From a virus, in the IMG/VR virus record IMGVR_UViG_3300009703_000079, positions 1 to 28,720 of that record: 28,720 nt of DNA; one strand, 5' to 3'. This document shows, in pieces, positions 1 to 7,192 of this stretch. Both the position numbers and the translations under genes were made by a program. The notes beneath the pieces were generated by a model. That model did not search any database. It was not told where the DNA came from and worked only from the letters and a program-made list of their open reading frames with translations. Positions within the stretch are counted from its first letter, which is position 1; every line of letters starts with the position of its first letter.

Positions 1-1871
1 CCATCTGGTCTAAGTTGTAATTTCATTGATCCAAGTCTCCAGTTAGTATCATCTACTGTATTAGTTGCAAAATTTAATTTCACTGATCTTCCTCGTCCTC
101 TTATATTAATTTTGTCTGTTGTGCTACTTACAGTTCCTGTTGTTGTTTGACTAGTTGTGGATTGAGGATAATCTTCTAAAGTTAAAGTAACAGTTAAGTC
201 ATTAGCTAAAGAAGTAAAGTCTGGAACAAATTTACTTACAGACATAAATTGATCACCATCACCAATTTCAATTGATCCTGTAGTAAGAGAAGCACTAATA
301 GCAGTTCCATCCGCTTGGTTATTACCAGTCTCTTGATTGTATAAATAAGAAGCTCCTGCTGTTACACCAAATGGTGTATTAGTAACTCCTGTGCTTGTTG
401 TAGCATTAGCTACCAAAGAAGCATTGTATTCAGAAGAAATAGGATTTTCAAAAGTATAATTAGCAAGATAACTAGTTCGTCCTAAAGTTGAAGTGTACCA
501 AGTATTTTCAAGATAATTGTAGACTACTACTCTATCTATTTGTGTAGCATTCGCTGAAGGATAATACCAAAGTATTTCATTAAACTCAGGATTAACCCCA
601 CAAGCTATATCATTTTTATTAGTATAACTTAAATCGTCATAAACATAATCTTGAACTGAACAAGCCATTTTTTTAACAACCCCATCATACATATAAAATG
701 CATCATCACCCATCCAAAATGCTTTACCATTTACATCAATAGCTGCATGCTGTGCTATCAATCCACAGTTAGCCCCAAGCTGTCGTTGACCAAATGTAAA
801 TGGTGTTCCAACAAATTGAATACCATGTAGCGATTGATCAGTCCAAACTAGTATCTGACCAGTTGATCTAACAGCGCCTATAATACGTGAACCATCAGCA
901 ATACGAAGCGAACCTGCTTCATTTTCTGCTGTAGGTGCAAACACTGTTAAACTTTCACGATCAGCAAATCTAAAAAATAAATCATCTTGTGTAGCTGCAT
1001 CTGCAACCGTAGTGCATGTTCCAAATAAAAATAAATGTCGAGTGTCAGAAGAGACTAAAGAAAAACGAGAAGCAACAGGTGCTGTTGCACCAAGGCTCAC
1101 GGCCCTTGTACTTACTCCATTACTTTTATCCCATTGATAAGTACCACCATCTAAAACAGTAGCAATAAGATCTTCTCCAAAATTATCTAAAGACCAATTA
1201 CGAGCAGTAATAGTTACATCAGAGGAAGCACGAGCTGTTCCCCATGTACTTAGTCCCCAAGTTAAAATACCCCAACCATATCCATATGTTGATGTAGCTG
1301 GTCCCGTGTTAATTTGGTAGGTTGCTGTAACTGATCCACCACCCCCGGCTGTTGCCCCTGAAGCATTTGAAGAATAAGTAATCTTATAATTATCAGTATC
1401 TACTATTTCTGTAATTTCAAATTCGTTATTAAGTTCTATTCCATCTAATACATTATTAGCACTACCATCATCAAAAGTAACAAAGTCACCTAAGTCTGCT
1501 CCGTGAGCAGCATCGGCTACGGTTACAATTGGACTACCACTTACCGTTGTAAAAGGATTTGATAGACTAGCTGTTTCACGAATAGGGGTAATATCATAAA
1601 GAGCGCTGCCCTCTAATATATATAATTTTCTATCTGTACCTATAGCAAGGTATCTATTACCATCTAATGTAACCCATGAATGTGTATCACGAACTACGCC
1701 AATAACAGTTTCGTTAGGATTAGGAAGATAAGTCCACCCTTTCCAACGTTCTGGTTTTCCATAATGAAAACGTACTAATTGTGAATCAACATATTTTCTA
1801 TCATCACCTGCTGCATAAGGTGAATCTTGTTTATCTACTCCAGGTCTAAACTTTAAATCGGTTAATTGCAT
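1..1871 (-). CDS. Phage tail/stabilisation protein, C-terminus cut by the window edge
   Basis: An uninterrupted reading frame of about 623 codons runs from an ATG at 1871 off the left edge, so the N-terminus is complete and the C-terminus missing. The opening (FRPGVDKQDSPYA, then VDSQLVRFHYGKPERWKGW) matches what I know of podovirus tail-hub or packaged-DNA stabilisation (P22 gp10-like) proteins, where a 'FxPG...D...VRFR.G.PEK..GW' start is usual. The rest is rich in beta-forming G, T, S, N and D residues, as expected for a virion beta-propeller or tail-tube component. A tryptophan pentad repeat (W200-G, W205-G, W210-G) stands out. It is the last gene seen in a leftward operon, 16 bp after a glycosyltransferase gene. 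The structural role is fairly sure; the exact tail position is inference. Confidence 0.7.
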   Translation of the reverse strand, partial: MQLTDLKFRPGVDKQDSPYAAGDDRKYVDSQLVRFHYGKPERWKGWTYLPNPNETVIGVVRDTHSWVTLDGNRYLAIGTDRKLYILEGSALYDITPIRETASLSNPFTTVSGSPIVTVADAAHGADLGDFVTFDDGSANNVLDGIELNNEFEITEIVDTDNYKITYSSNASGATAGGGGSVTATYQINTGPATSTYGYGWGILTWGLSTWGTARASSDVTITARNWSLDNFGEDLIATVLDGGTYQWDKSNGVSTRAVSLGATAPVASRFSLVSSDTRHLFLFGTCTTVADAATQDDLFFRFADRESLTVFAPTAENEAGSLRIADGSRIIGAVRSTGQILVWTDQSLHGIQFVGTPFTFGQRQLGANCGLIAQHAAIDVNGKAFWMGDDAFYMYDGVVKKMACSVQDYVYDDLSYTNKNDIACGVNPEFNEILWYYPSANATQIDRVVVYNYLENTWYTSTLGRTSYLANYTFENPISSEYNASLVANATTSTGVTNTPFGVTAGASYLYNQETGNNQADGTAISASLTTGSIEIGDGDQFMSVSKFVPDFTSLANDLTVTLTLEDYPQSTTSQTTTGTVSSTTDKINIRGRGRSVKLNFATNTVDDTNWRLGSMKLQLRPD

Positions 1872-1887
1872 AAGATTATATACTAAA

Positions 1888-2673
1888 TTATTTCTTCTTT
1901 GGTGGCAAGAATTGAGTACCTACATTACCTTTAAAGGCATAAGTCCCATAGTGCGTCAGTCCACTAACAATGTCAGCATATACGGTGCCACCAATTTTCT
2001 GCCATAATCTACAGAAAGCATAGTCTTCTGACAAGTATCTTCTTGTTTTAGGCTCTATGGTTGTATCAAAAAAAGTATAATTCCATTTAGAATTATCATG
2101 ATAATCAAATGTTTTATCGTGAGGTTCATTTAAAGACTGATCTGATTTAAATTTAAGTCTAGGATAAGCCTTTGCCATTTTTTCAAAAACAGATCTTTTG
2201 ATTAACATAAATCCTGTAGCCCCATCTAATACCTCTATAAACCCCTTTTTAACTTCCACATGATTAGGATTTTTTACATTAAGATTATATTGTAAAGAAG
2301 AAGCTAATAATTCATTTTCTTTTATATTAGGATTTTCTTTGACCTTTCTTATAACTTTTGTCCAATCAATAGTTTTTCTTGGATAAACTCCCGTAACTAC
2401 TTCTTGATCTAATTCTAACATACGCATTACAGATTTTTCATTAAAACCTATATCAGCATCTATAAATAATAAATGAGTGTATTGTTTATCATCCATAAAT
2501 AATTGCACTAAAGTATTCCGAGCTCTTGTTACTAATGACTCATTTCCAATTGTACCAAATTGTAATCCTACATTATTAACTGCACATTCTGACATTAAAC
2601 GTAAACAACTTTCAAAATAATTTACAGAAATCATTCCTCCATAACATGGTGTTCCTACAAAAATATTATTCAT
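1888..2673 (-). CDS. GT-A fold glycosyltransferase-like protein
   Basis: A protein of 261 residues. It starts like a nucleotide-sugar transferase (NNIFVGTPCYGG), has RARNTL near residue 50 and a hydrophobic strand ending in the metal-binding DxD motif (LLFIDADIGF, D72 and D74). It continues with a GATGFMLIKR loop near 151-160 and an acidic SEDYAFC segment near 215-221 that could hold the catalytic base. This is the usual order of a family-2-like GT-A enzyme, which would move a sugar from a nucleotide donor to a surface glycan or virion protein; donor and acceptor are unknown. The ATG at 2673 overlaps the stop of the upstream oxygenase gene (TAATG). A TTG twelve bases earlier is possible but less likely. 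It lies between oxygenase genes and the tail gene. Confidence 0.65.
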   Translation of the reverse strand: MNNIFVGTPCYGGMISVNYFESCLRLMSECAVNNVGLQFGTIGNESLVTRARNTLVQLFMDDKQYTHLLFIDADIGFNEKSVMRMLELDQEVVTGVYPRKTIDWTKVIRKVKENPNIKENELLASSLQYNLNVKNPNHVEVKKGFIEVLDGATGFMLIKRSVFEKMAKAYPRLKFKSDQSLNEPHDKTFDYHDNSKWNYTFFDTTIEPKTRRYLSEDYAFCRLWQKIGGTVYADIVSGLTHYGTYAFKGNVGTQFLPPKKK

Positions 2674-3200
2674 TAATACATCCAAGTTATAATGGCGTGC
2701 CTATCACCAGAAATAATTTTTTTTACAGCATGAGGAAACATAAAGTTACTAGGAAAAACAATAGCCATTCCTTGTTGAGAAGGAATAGTATATTCGTTAT
2801 CAAAAAAAGAAAACTCTCCTCCCTCATAAGTATTATTTAAAAGAATAGAACAACTTAATATTCTTTTATGACTTAAAGTATTATCAACATGTTCTTTATA
2901 TTCTCCTTCATGAGAAGACATATATAATAAATGATCATAACCCGTATCTTTATTTTCAAACCCAGTAATTAAATGAGGATAATCTTTCATGTATCTATTA
3001 GTTATTTCAATAACTTTAAATTTAATTATTGATTCAAATTCAGGATTAAGTTTTTTAATTAAACATTGTCGATGAGAAACTACTCTTCCTTGAGTAGTAG
3101 CTGGAAAAAATTTTAAATCTTTTTCTTGTATAATTTTATTACAGGTTTCTGTGTCTAAAATTTTTCTGTAAACTTTTATATAGTCTAATAAATTATTCAT
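2673..3200 (-). CDS. 2OG-Fe(II) oxygenase, prolyl-4-hydroxylase-like
   Basis: A 175-residue protein with the double-stranded beta-helix signature of Fe(II)/2-oxoglutarate oxygenases: H104-V-D106 as the first two iron ligands, H157 as the third, and R167 (GDRHAI) ten residues later to bind the 2-oxoglutarate carboxylate. The strand YEGGEFSFFDN between them and the preceding LLYMSSHEGEYKEH are typical of the P4Hc class. Such enzymes hydroxylate proteins or small molecules using O2 and 2OG; the substrate here is unknown. The start ATG overlaps the stop of the preceding oxygenase gene (TAATG), and its own stop overlaps the glycosyltransferase start, so the three genes look translationally coupled. 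Class is well supported; substrate is not. Confidence 0.8.
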   Translation of the reverse strand: MNNLLDYIKVYRKILDTETCNKIIQEKDLKFFPATTQGRVVSHRQCLIKKLNPEFESIIKFKVIEITNRYMKDYPHLITGFENKDTGYDHLLYMSSHEGEYKEHVDNTLSHKRILSCSILLNNTYEGGEFSFFDNEYTIPSQQGMAIVFPSNFMFPHAVKKIISGDRHAIITWMY

Positions 3201-3727
3201 TAAAACCCCGCAGCTTTAGGTTGAGCTTTTTTATAAAAAATATTTAATGTATATCGAGGAGAGCTATCACCAAAAGATTGAAGATCTGTGTGAGCTATTT
3301 TAGCGCCATTAAAAAATATAGCTCTATTTTCTACAAACCCTACATGAGAAGAAAGTTGACCAGTGTCAGTAAAAAAACCTGTACCATTATTTAATAAAGG
3401 TTTACCTTTAACAAATAATAAAAAATTACAATCAGTTTTATGATCTGTATGTACCATAGGTTTGCTACTATTATGTCTTAAGTGTGCTGCAATTTCTGTT
3501 GGTTCTAAATCATAATAAGGAAAAAAAAATTCTTTTATACGATCTAATAAAGGATCTTTTTTCATTTTCTGTGTGTCGAAACGATGTCTATTTCCATACA
3601 ACCCATCTTCATTTACTCGTGGAGTATACTCTAATTGTAAAAAATTATCTTGAAGAGATTTTAAAGTTTTTTCATCTAAAAAATTATCTACATATTGTAC
3701 AAATCTAGTAGCTTTATTGTATTGCAT
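3200..3727 (-). CDS. Second HxD...H 2OG-Fe(II) oxygenase-like protein
   Basis: About 175 residues from the ATG at 3727. Iron-ligand pattern H93-T-D95, then H146 in KIAHTDLQ, then R158 in SPRYTLNIFY, which fits a small cupin-fold 2OG-Fe(II) oxygenase. It differs clearly from its downstream neighbour: the linker is short and contains GTGFFTD, so this is not a recent duplicate. I prefer the ATG at 3727 because AAAGG sits seven bases before it. An in-frame ATG at 3742 adds five residues and is also possible. The 5' end overlaps the sulfotransferase gene and the stop shares TAATG with the next oxygenase. Fold assignment is fairly good; the reaction is unknown. Confidence 0.65.
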   Translation of the reverse strand: MQYNKATRFVQYVDNFLDEKTLKSLQDNFLQLEYTPRVNEDGLYGNRHRFDTQKMKKDPLLDRIKEFFFPYYDLEPTEIAAHLRHNSSKPMVHTDHKTDCNFLLFVKGKPLLNNGTGFFTDTGQLSSHVGFVENRAIFFNGAKIAHTDLQSFGDSSPRYTLNIFYKKAQPKAAGF

Positions 3728-4313
3728 AATTAAACCTTTCATAATCTTCTTTATAATATTCTTTAACTAACTTTTTTACTTCTAGAGAAAGTAAAGGAAG
3801 AGGCTTACTATCATAATCTTCCTTAGGATAATCTCCTATTTTTCCCTCTAACTTAACATTTCCATATGAAGGAAGAGCTAACCACTCTACAAATACTCTT
3901 TCAAACTTAGCTTCTAATTTCCACCATACTGTTTTTTTATCAATAAAATAATGTTGAGGAGTAAACCAATTCATTCCTTTGGTCTGTTTTTTTAAATCTT
4001 CAATAGCATTTTTAAAGTCTTCTTTAGTTTTTATTTTATTAAAATCATAATCTACAATGCGACACATAGAAGTAAATCTATCTAAAGGATCTCGCACTAC
4101 TGCAAATTTAAAAACATCTTTTACTCCTGGAAGAAGATTGTAATCAGGATAACAAAGATGTCCTACAGGATTATCATTAATCAAATGATTCCAATCATAA
4201 TGTTCAATATTAAAATTATTCTGCACAAACCATTCAGACAAAGCACGCCCTGCTGTTCTGGGTATGTGAATAAAAAAAATTTTTTTACTATCGGGACTAG
4301 TTAATAAAGGCAT
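3714..4313 (-). CDS. Sulfotransferase-family protein
   Basis: A 199-residue protein with both signature sites of PAPS-dependent sulfotransferases. The 5'-phosphosulfate loop near the N-terminus reads FFIHIPRTAGRALSEWF (residues 13-29), the variant seen in Sulfotransfer_2-like carbohydrate sulfotransferases. The 3'-phosphate site reads FAVVRDPLDRFTSMCR (70-85), with Arg74 and Ser82 as expected binding residues. It would transfer sulfate from PAPS to a hydroxyl of a glycan or small molecule. The presence of a glycosyltransferase three genes downstream suggests a glycan acceptor (inference). The gene overlaps the upstream arginase-like gene by 17 bases and the next oxygenase by about 14. No PAPS-synthesis gene is visible, so donor would have to come from the host. 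Confidence 0.75.
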   Translation of the reverse strand: MPLLTSPDSKKIFFIHIPRTAGRALSEWFVQNNFNIEHYDWNHLINDNPVGHLCYPDYNLLPGVKDVFKFAVVRDPLDRFTSMCRIVDYDFNKIKTKEDFKNAIEDLKKQTKGMNWFTPQHYFIDKKTVWWKLEAKFERVFVEWLALPSYGNVKLEGKIGDYPKEDYDSKPLPLLSLEVKKLVKEYYKEDYERFNYAIQ

Positions 4314-4875
4314 ATTTATGATTAAGTAAAGTAGGTTTCATAAAGAAAAATTTATCTTTATTTTTTAATCTTGTTATAATTTCTATTAATATTCTGTAAG
4401 CACACAAAGAAAATTCATTAGTAGCATAAGAAGGAGATTCACAAATAAATAAATAATCAAATGAATCAAAAGCAATATCGTCAAATGTTTTAGTAATGGT
4501 TATCCAATCTTCACATTTAACTCCTGCATCGGGATCTGATGTATAATTAGATAACCAATATGCATTATCAATAAAATTAGGTTTCATTAAATAATATCCA
4601 AGCCAATTGCTAGAAGCTAATCCTTTATCAATAGGAAAGTTTGGATAAGTTAAATCATGGTGATGATCAATAGAAACTACATCTATAGTTTTTTTATTTT
4701 TTAATAAAGGTTCTAGAATATAATATATGTCTACATGTTTTTGAGATATTACAATGTGAGTATCTTCTATCTTATCTATATATTGTAAAACAAATTTAAT
4801 TAATTCTACTAAAGATCTAGAATCTTTAACAAAATCGCAATCAACTGATAAGATATTTTTATTTTTTTCTGTCAC
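4297..4875 (-). CDS. Arginase-like / UPF0489-like protein
   Basis: About 192 residues. The pattern ILSVDCDFVKDS near the N-terminus followed by DVVSIDHHHDLTY (about 66-77) recalls the metal-binding loops of UPF0489 and other ureohydrolase-fold proteins, where Asp/His clusters bind a metal pair. SNWLGYYL and AYWLSNYTSDPD follow, again as I remember for UPF0489. No product can be named. The frame lacks an early ATG; GTG at 4875 is chosen because AGGA lies seven bases before it, and TTG at 4878 is the alternative. The start lies within the last codons of the cupin gene. The assignment rests on motif memory only; it could be an unrelated metal-binding protein. Confidence 0.4.
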   Translation of the reverse strand: MTEKNKNILSVDCDFVKDSRSLVELIKFVLQYIDKIEDTHIVISQKHVDIYYILEPLLKNKKTIDVVSIDHHHDLTYPNFPIDKGLASSNWLGYYLMKPNFIDNAYWLSNYTSDPDAGVKCEDWITITKTFDDIAFDSFDYLFICESPSYATNEFSLCAYRILIEIITRLKNKDKFFFMKPTLLNHKYAFIN

Positions 4876-5377
4876 CAAAAAATCCTATTGAAGCAATAAT
4901 GCGAGGAGAACAAGCAATAGCTTTATGTCTAATTCCCCCTGGAATAAATAACAAGTCACCTTTTTCTACAATGTAATCTCTGCGATTTAAATAATCTTTA
5001 TAAATAGTGCTTCCTTTTAAACCTAAAAGAAATATACATTCTTCATCTATGTGTGGAGGTCCTACACATGTAGCAAAAGAAAAAAATAAATCTACACCGC
5101 TTCGAGGATCTTCATTAAAACTAAACATTTTTTTTAAAAAATCATAATAAGAAAACAAATCATAATCAACATTGTGTAAATGTTTAACTCCCCATACTTT
5201 TTCAAATGAATGATCTCCTCGTGAATAAATTTGTATACCATTTTCATCGCCTACATATTCATCAGCTACAACAGAGATATAATTAAAATCATATACTTTA
5301 TTAAGAGTAGTAAAGTTTCGAATAAAAGTTACTTTATCTTGTTGTATATCTTTAATTTGTTTTTTACTGAGCAGCAT
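4859..5377 (-). CDS. Cupin / JmjC-like putative oxygenase
   Basis: A 172-residue protein. The C-terminal half reads as one cupin barrel: GPPHIDEECIFLLGLKGS (about 106-123) gives a His-x-Asp metal pair, H109 and D111. KGDLLFIPGGIRHKA (139-153) gives the glycine-turn 'GD.l.iP.g..H' of cupins with the third ligand H151. This spacing is shared by JmjC-type 2OG hydroxylases and simpler cupins; I see no certain 2OG-binding residue, so oxygenase activity is likely rather than shown. The N-terminal hundred residues look like the usual lead-in of JmjC-like proteins. The start overlaps the preceding gene by 14 bases. It is one of five cupin-fold enzymes in this operon. Confidence 0.6.
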   Translation of the reverse strand: MLLSKKQIKDIQQDKVTFIRNFTTLNKVYDFNYISVVADEYVGDENGIQIYSRGDHSFEKVWGVKHLHNVDYDLFSYYDFLKKMFSFNEDPRSGVDLFFSFATCVGPPHIDEECIFLLGLKGSTIYKDYLNRRDYIVEKGDLLFIPGGIRHKAIACSPRIIASIGFFGDRKK

Positions 5378-5639
5378 AACTAATTGTTAAATATTCTATT
5401 TTAGTTACCCATCCTTTAGGTATAGCGATAGCACCACCACCATGGTTATCATCTTTATCTGTGCACCATGAACGCATAATAACAATTTTCTTATCTGTAT
5501 TAGTAACCATCCACCCTACTTCTTGACACACGGCTAACGGAGCATTAACAATATCCTTAGCAGGTAACCACCCAGTTTCCATATCACGGGCATCTAACCA
5601 CGTTACACGGACCATGGGAGTTTTGTTTATGTCAATCAT
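5364..5639 (-). CDS. Conserved small phage protein, function unknown
   Basis: A 91-residue soluble protein with many tryptophans. It contains VTWLDARDMETGWLPAKD near the start, EVGWMV in the middle and IAIPKGWVTKIEYL near the end. I recall short phage proteins of this type ('W-L-D...E-TGW', ending in an 'IP...I..I..L' segment) in many tailed phages with no known role. The ATG overlaps the stop of the upstream oxygenase gene as TAATG. No catalytic motif, signal peptide or membrane segment is visible. It sits between two oxygenase-like genes, which suggests co-expression with them but says nothing about function. Confidence 0.6.
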   Translation of the reverse strand: MIDINKTPMVRVTWLDARDMETGWLPAKDIVNAPLAVCQEVGWMVTNTDKKIVIMRSWCTDKDDNHGGGAIAIPKGWVTKIEYLTISYAAQ

Positions 5640-6259
5640 TAGTATGAAACTCTTTTAGAATCATAGGATACATTAAAATTCATAGCTAAAGTTATTCTTT
5701 CATTATCGGTTTGATTAGGAGTAACTGAATGAGAAACATTACCATTAAACATCATAACAGTACCATTTTTTACTTTTACTTCTTTTATAGAATTAATTTT
5801 AGTGCTGTTTTCTTTTTTCTTTATTAATCTAAAATTAGTGTTTTGATGAAATAAAAACGATGCCTCAGTATTTTCTACATCAACAAAATAAACTAATGAT
5901 AAATGACATATGTGACTATGTGGAATAGCATATTGATCTTTGTTATACCAATTAATCCAACAATCTTGAATCTCTAGTTTAGGAACATCAAAATCTTCTT
6001 TCTTAATAAAATCATAAATAATATGAGAAATCTTATTTGATAAAATAGAAATAGAACCATATTGTTTATGTGTATCCCAGGTTGTTCTGTTTGCTTTAAC
6101 ATTGCAATCTTCTTTAGGAATTGTTGAATAATCATGTATTGCTTTATTTTTTTCTACCAACACAATATTTTTAATTTGTTTTTCCCAATGATCATGATCA
6201 GGCATAATGAAAGAATAAACTTCTTCGGTAAAGAGTGGAATTTTTTCAACTGCAATCAT
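5639..6259 (-). CDS. Putative 2OG-Fe(II) oxygenase (2OG-FeII_Oxy_5-like)
   Basis: A 206-residue protein. The core CWINWYNKDQYAIPHSHICH (about 100-119) followed by LSLVYFVDVEN is the 'W.N.....a.pH.H....svVYFv' start of the 2OG-FeII_Oxy_5-like group, with H114-S-H116 as first ligands. GTVMMFNGNVSHSVTPN (166-182) supplies the distal H177, and NERITLAMNF supplies R188 for 2OG. This group uses HxH where classical enzymes have HxD; the in-line pattern supports function. It follows a related oxygenase gene head to tail with no gap (TAA directly against ATG). Substrate unknown. Confidence 0.7.
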   Translation of the reverse strand: MIAVEKIPLFTEEVYSFIMPDHDHWEKQIKNIVLVEKNKAIHDYSTIPKEDCNVKANRTTWDTHKQYGSISILSNKISHIIYDFIKKEDFDVPKLEIQDCWINWYNKDQYAIPHSHICHLSLVYFVDVENTEASFLFHQNTNFRLIKKKENSTKINSIKEVKVKNGTVMMFNGNVSHSVTPNQTDNERITLAMNFNVSYDSKRVSY

Positions 6260-6964
6260 TTATTTTAATAATTGTTTTTCTTCTTCTTTTTTAATTAAAT
6301 GAAGATTAAACGATACGGATCGTCTTTCTTCATTTTGTGTTCTAAAAGGATAGACACCATGTGCTAACCAATTTGGAAATAAAAATATGTCCCCTACTTC
6401 TGGAGAGTGTTGAAATTTATGACCACTAAAAGTAGAGGCACGACCATCAAACCAAACTATATCTCCTACAGTTGGGTAATGATCTTCTTTTGCATATTCT
6501 TCTGGAAGACTAGGAGGCACTCGTAAATAAAAAACTCCTGATAGTTGTCCCTCGTGTATATGAAAAGGATTAAAGTCTCCTGCCCATTGGCTCACGACCC
6601 ACATAGATTCAATAACCATTTTACCTACATACTCAGGTGTAATAGTTTCACTAGCTGGAGGAATAGAAATATATTGTTTAACCATTTCACCCATTAGATT
6701 TACCATCGGCATAAACTCTTCCGTGTTCATCCACTTCTGAGGGAACCTAACTTCTTGTTTAACATTACCTGCAAGAGAACCGGAATGATCAAATTCTTTT
6801 GCAAGTTTTTCATCTTCTAACATCTCGGTAGATTTTTTATCCATCAAATTAACAAGATATTTAGGTAACTTTCCTTTAACAATAGTAGGACCAAAAGGTC
6901 TAATAGCTTCAAAAGTTAATACTTCACTTTTATTTATTTCTTTTTTCTTTGTCTGCTGTTTCAT
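6260..6964 (-). CDS. Putative 2OG-Fe(II) oxygenase (2OG-FeII_Oxy_5-like)
   Basis: A 234-residue protein, the larger of two adjacent enzymes of this class. MWVVSQWAGDFNPFHIHEGQ (121-140) and LSGVFYLRVP give the H135-I-H137 pair; SPEVGDIFLFPNWLAHGVYP (187-206) gives H202; NEERRSVSFNLHL gives Arg214/215 for 2OG. The inserted DIVWFDGRAST near 168-178 is usual in phage members I remember. The first fifteen residues are lysine-rich and probably disordered. It overlaps the short upstream gene by 35 bases. Similar genes are frequent in marine phages, where proposed roles include modification of host or virion proteins; none is demonstrated for this one. Confidence 0.75.
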   Translation of the reverse strand: MKQQTKKKEINKSEVLTFEAIRPFGPTIVKGKLPKYLVNLMDKKSTEMLEDEKLAKEFDHSGSLAGNVKQEVRFPQKWMNTEEFMPMVNLMGEMVKQYISIPPASETITPEYVGKMVIESMWVVSQWAGDFNPFHIHEGQLSGVFYLRVPPSLPEEYAKEDHYPTVGDIVWFDGRASTFSGHKFQHSPEVGDIFLFPNWLAHGVYPFRTQNEERRSVSFNLHLIKKEEEKQLLK

Positions 6965-7082
6965 TATATTTCCTTATATTTTCCTGTACAAACGCCCATT
7001 CATCTTTAGTTAAAGGTCTTCCTGCAGAAGGATATGAAGGAACATAAATAACTTTAGGTTGTTTCTCTTTCTTCTTAACCAT
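6930..7082 (-). CDS. Small basic protein, first gene of the leftward operon
   Basis: A 50-residue protein starting MVKKKEKQPKV and containing a YVPSYPSAGRPLTKDEWAF stretch; very lysine-rich at both ends. I choose the ATG at 7082 because AAGGA sits a few bases before it, giving a clean ribosome site. A longer reading from 7139 would begin with nineteen hydrophobic residues that have no such site. The 3' end overlaps the oxygenase start by 35 bases. I do not recognise the family. As the first gene after the divergent intergenic region it is probably transcribed with all genes down to the tail protein. Confidence 0.5.
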   Translation of the reverse strand: MVKKKEKQPKVIYVPSYPSAGRPLTKDEWAFVQENIRKYNETADKEKRNK

Positions 7083-7192
7083 AATATCCTTGTCATATAG
7101 CAATAATTTCCATATAAATAAAGTATTAAATTGGCCCATTTTTCAAGTTTCGCCTCCTTGCTACATTGATATAATGCATTACAAGGAGATTG
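7083..7192. promoter_or_regulatory. Divergent intergenic region, possible promoters both ways
   Basis: About 110 non-coding bases separate the leftward accessory/tail operon from the rightward virion operon, so both should be promoted here. On the plus strand TGATATAAT (7167-7175) is a perfect extended -10, but no good -35 is seen, and a start about seven bases later would leave almost no leader before the AAGGAG ribosome site (7183-7188). On the minus strand a TTGAAA-like box (7141-7146) has only a poor -10 partner near 7118-7123. Neither is convincing alone; a phage-specific promoter is equally possible. Confidence 0.3.

Noticed and set aside
2646-2840. Rightward frame of 64 residues across the oxygenase/glycosyltransferase junction
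   Set aside because: Antisense to two genes with clear motifs; no ribosome site.
7083-7139. N-terminal extension of the 50-residue gene up to 7139
   Set aside because: No ribosome site at 7139, whereas AAGGA precedes the ATG at 7082; the extension would also occupy most of the divergent control region.
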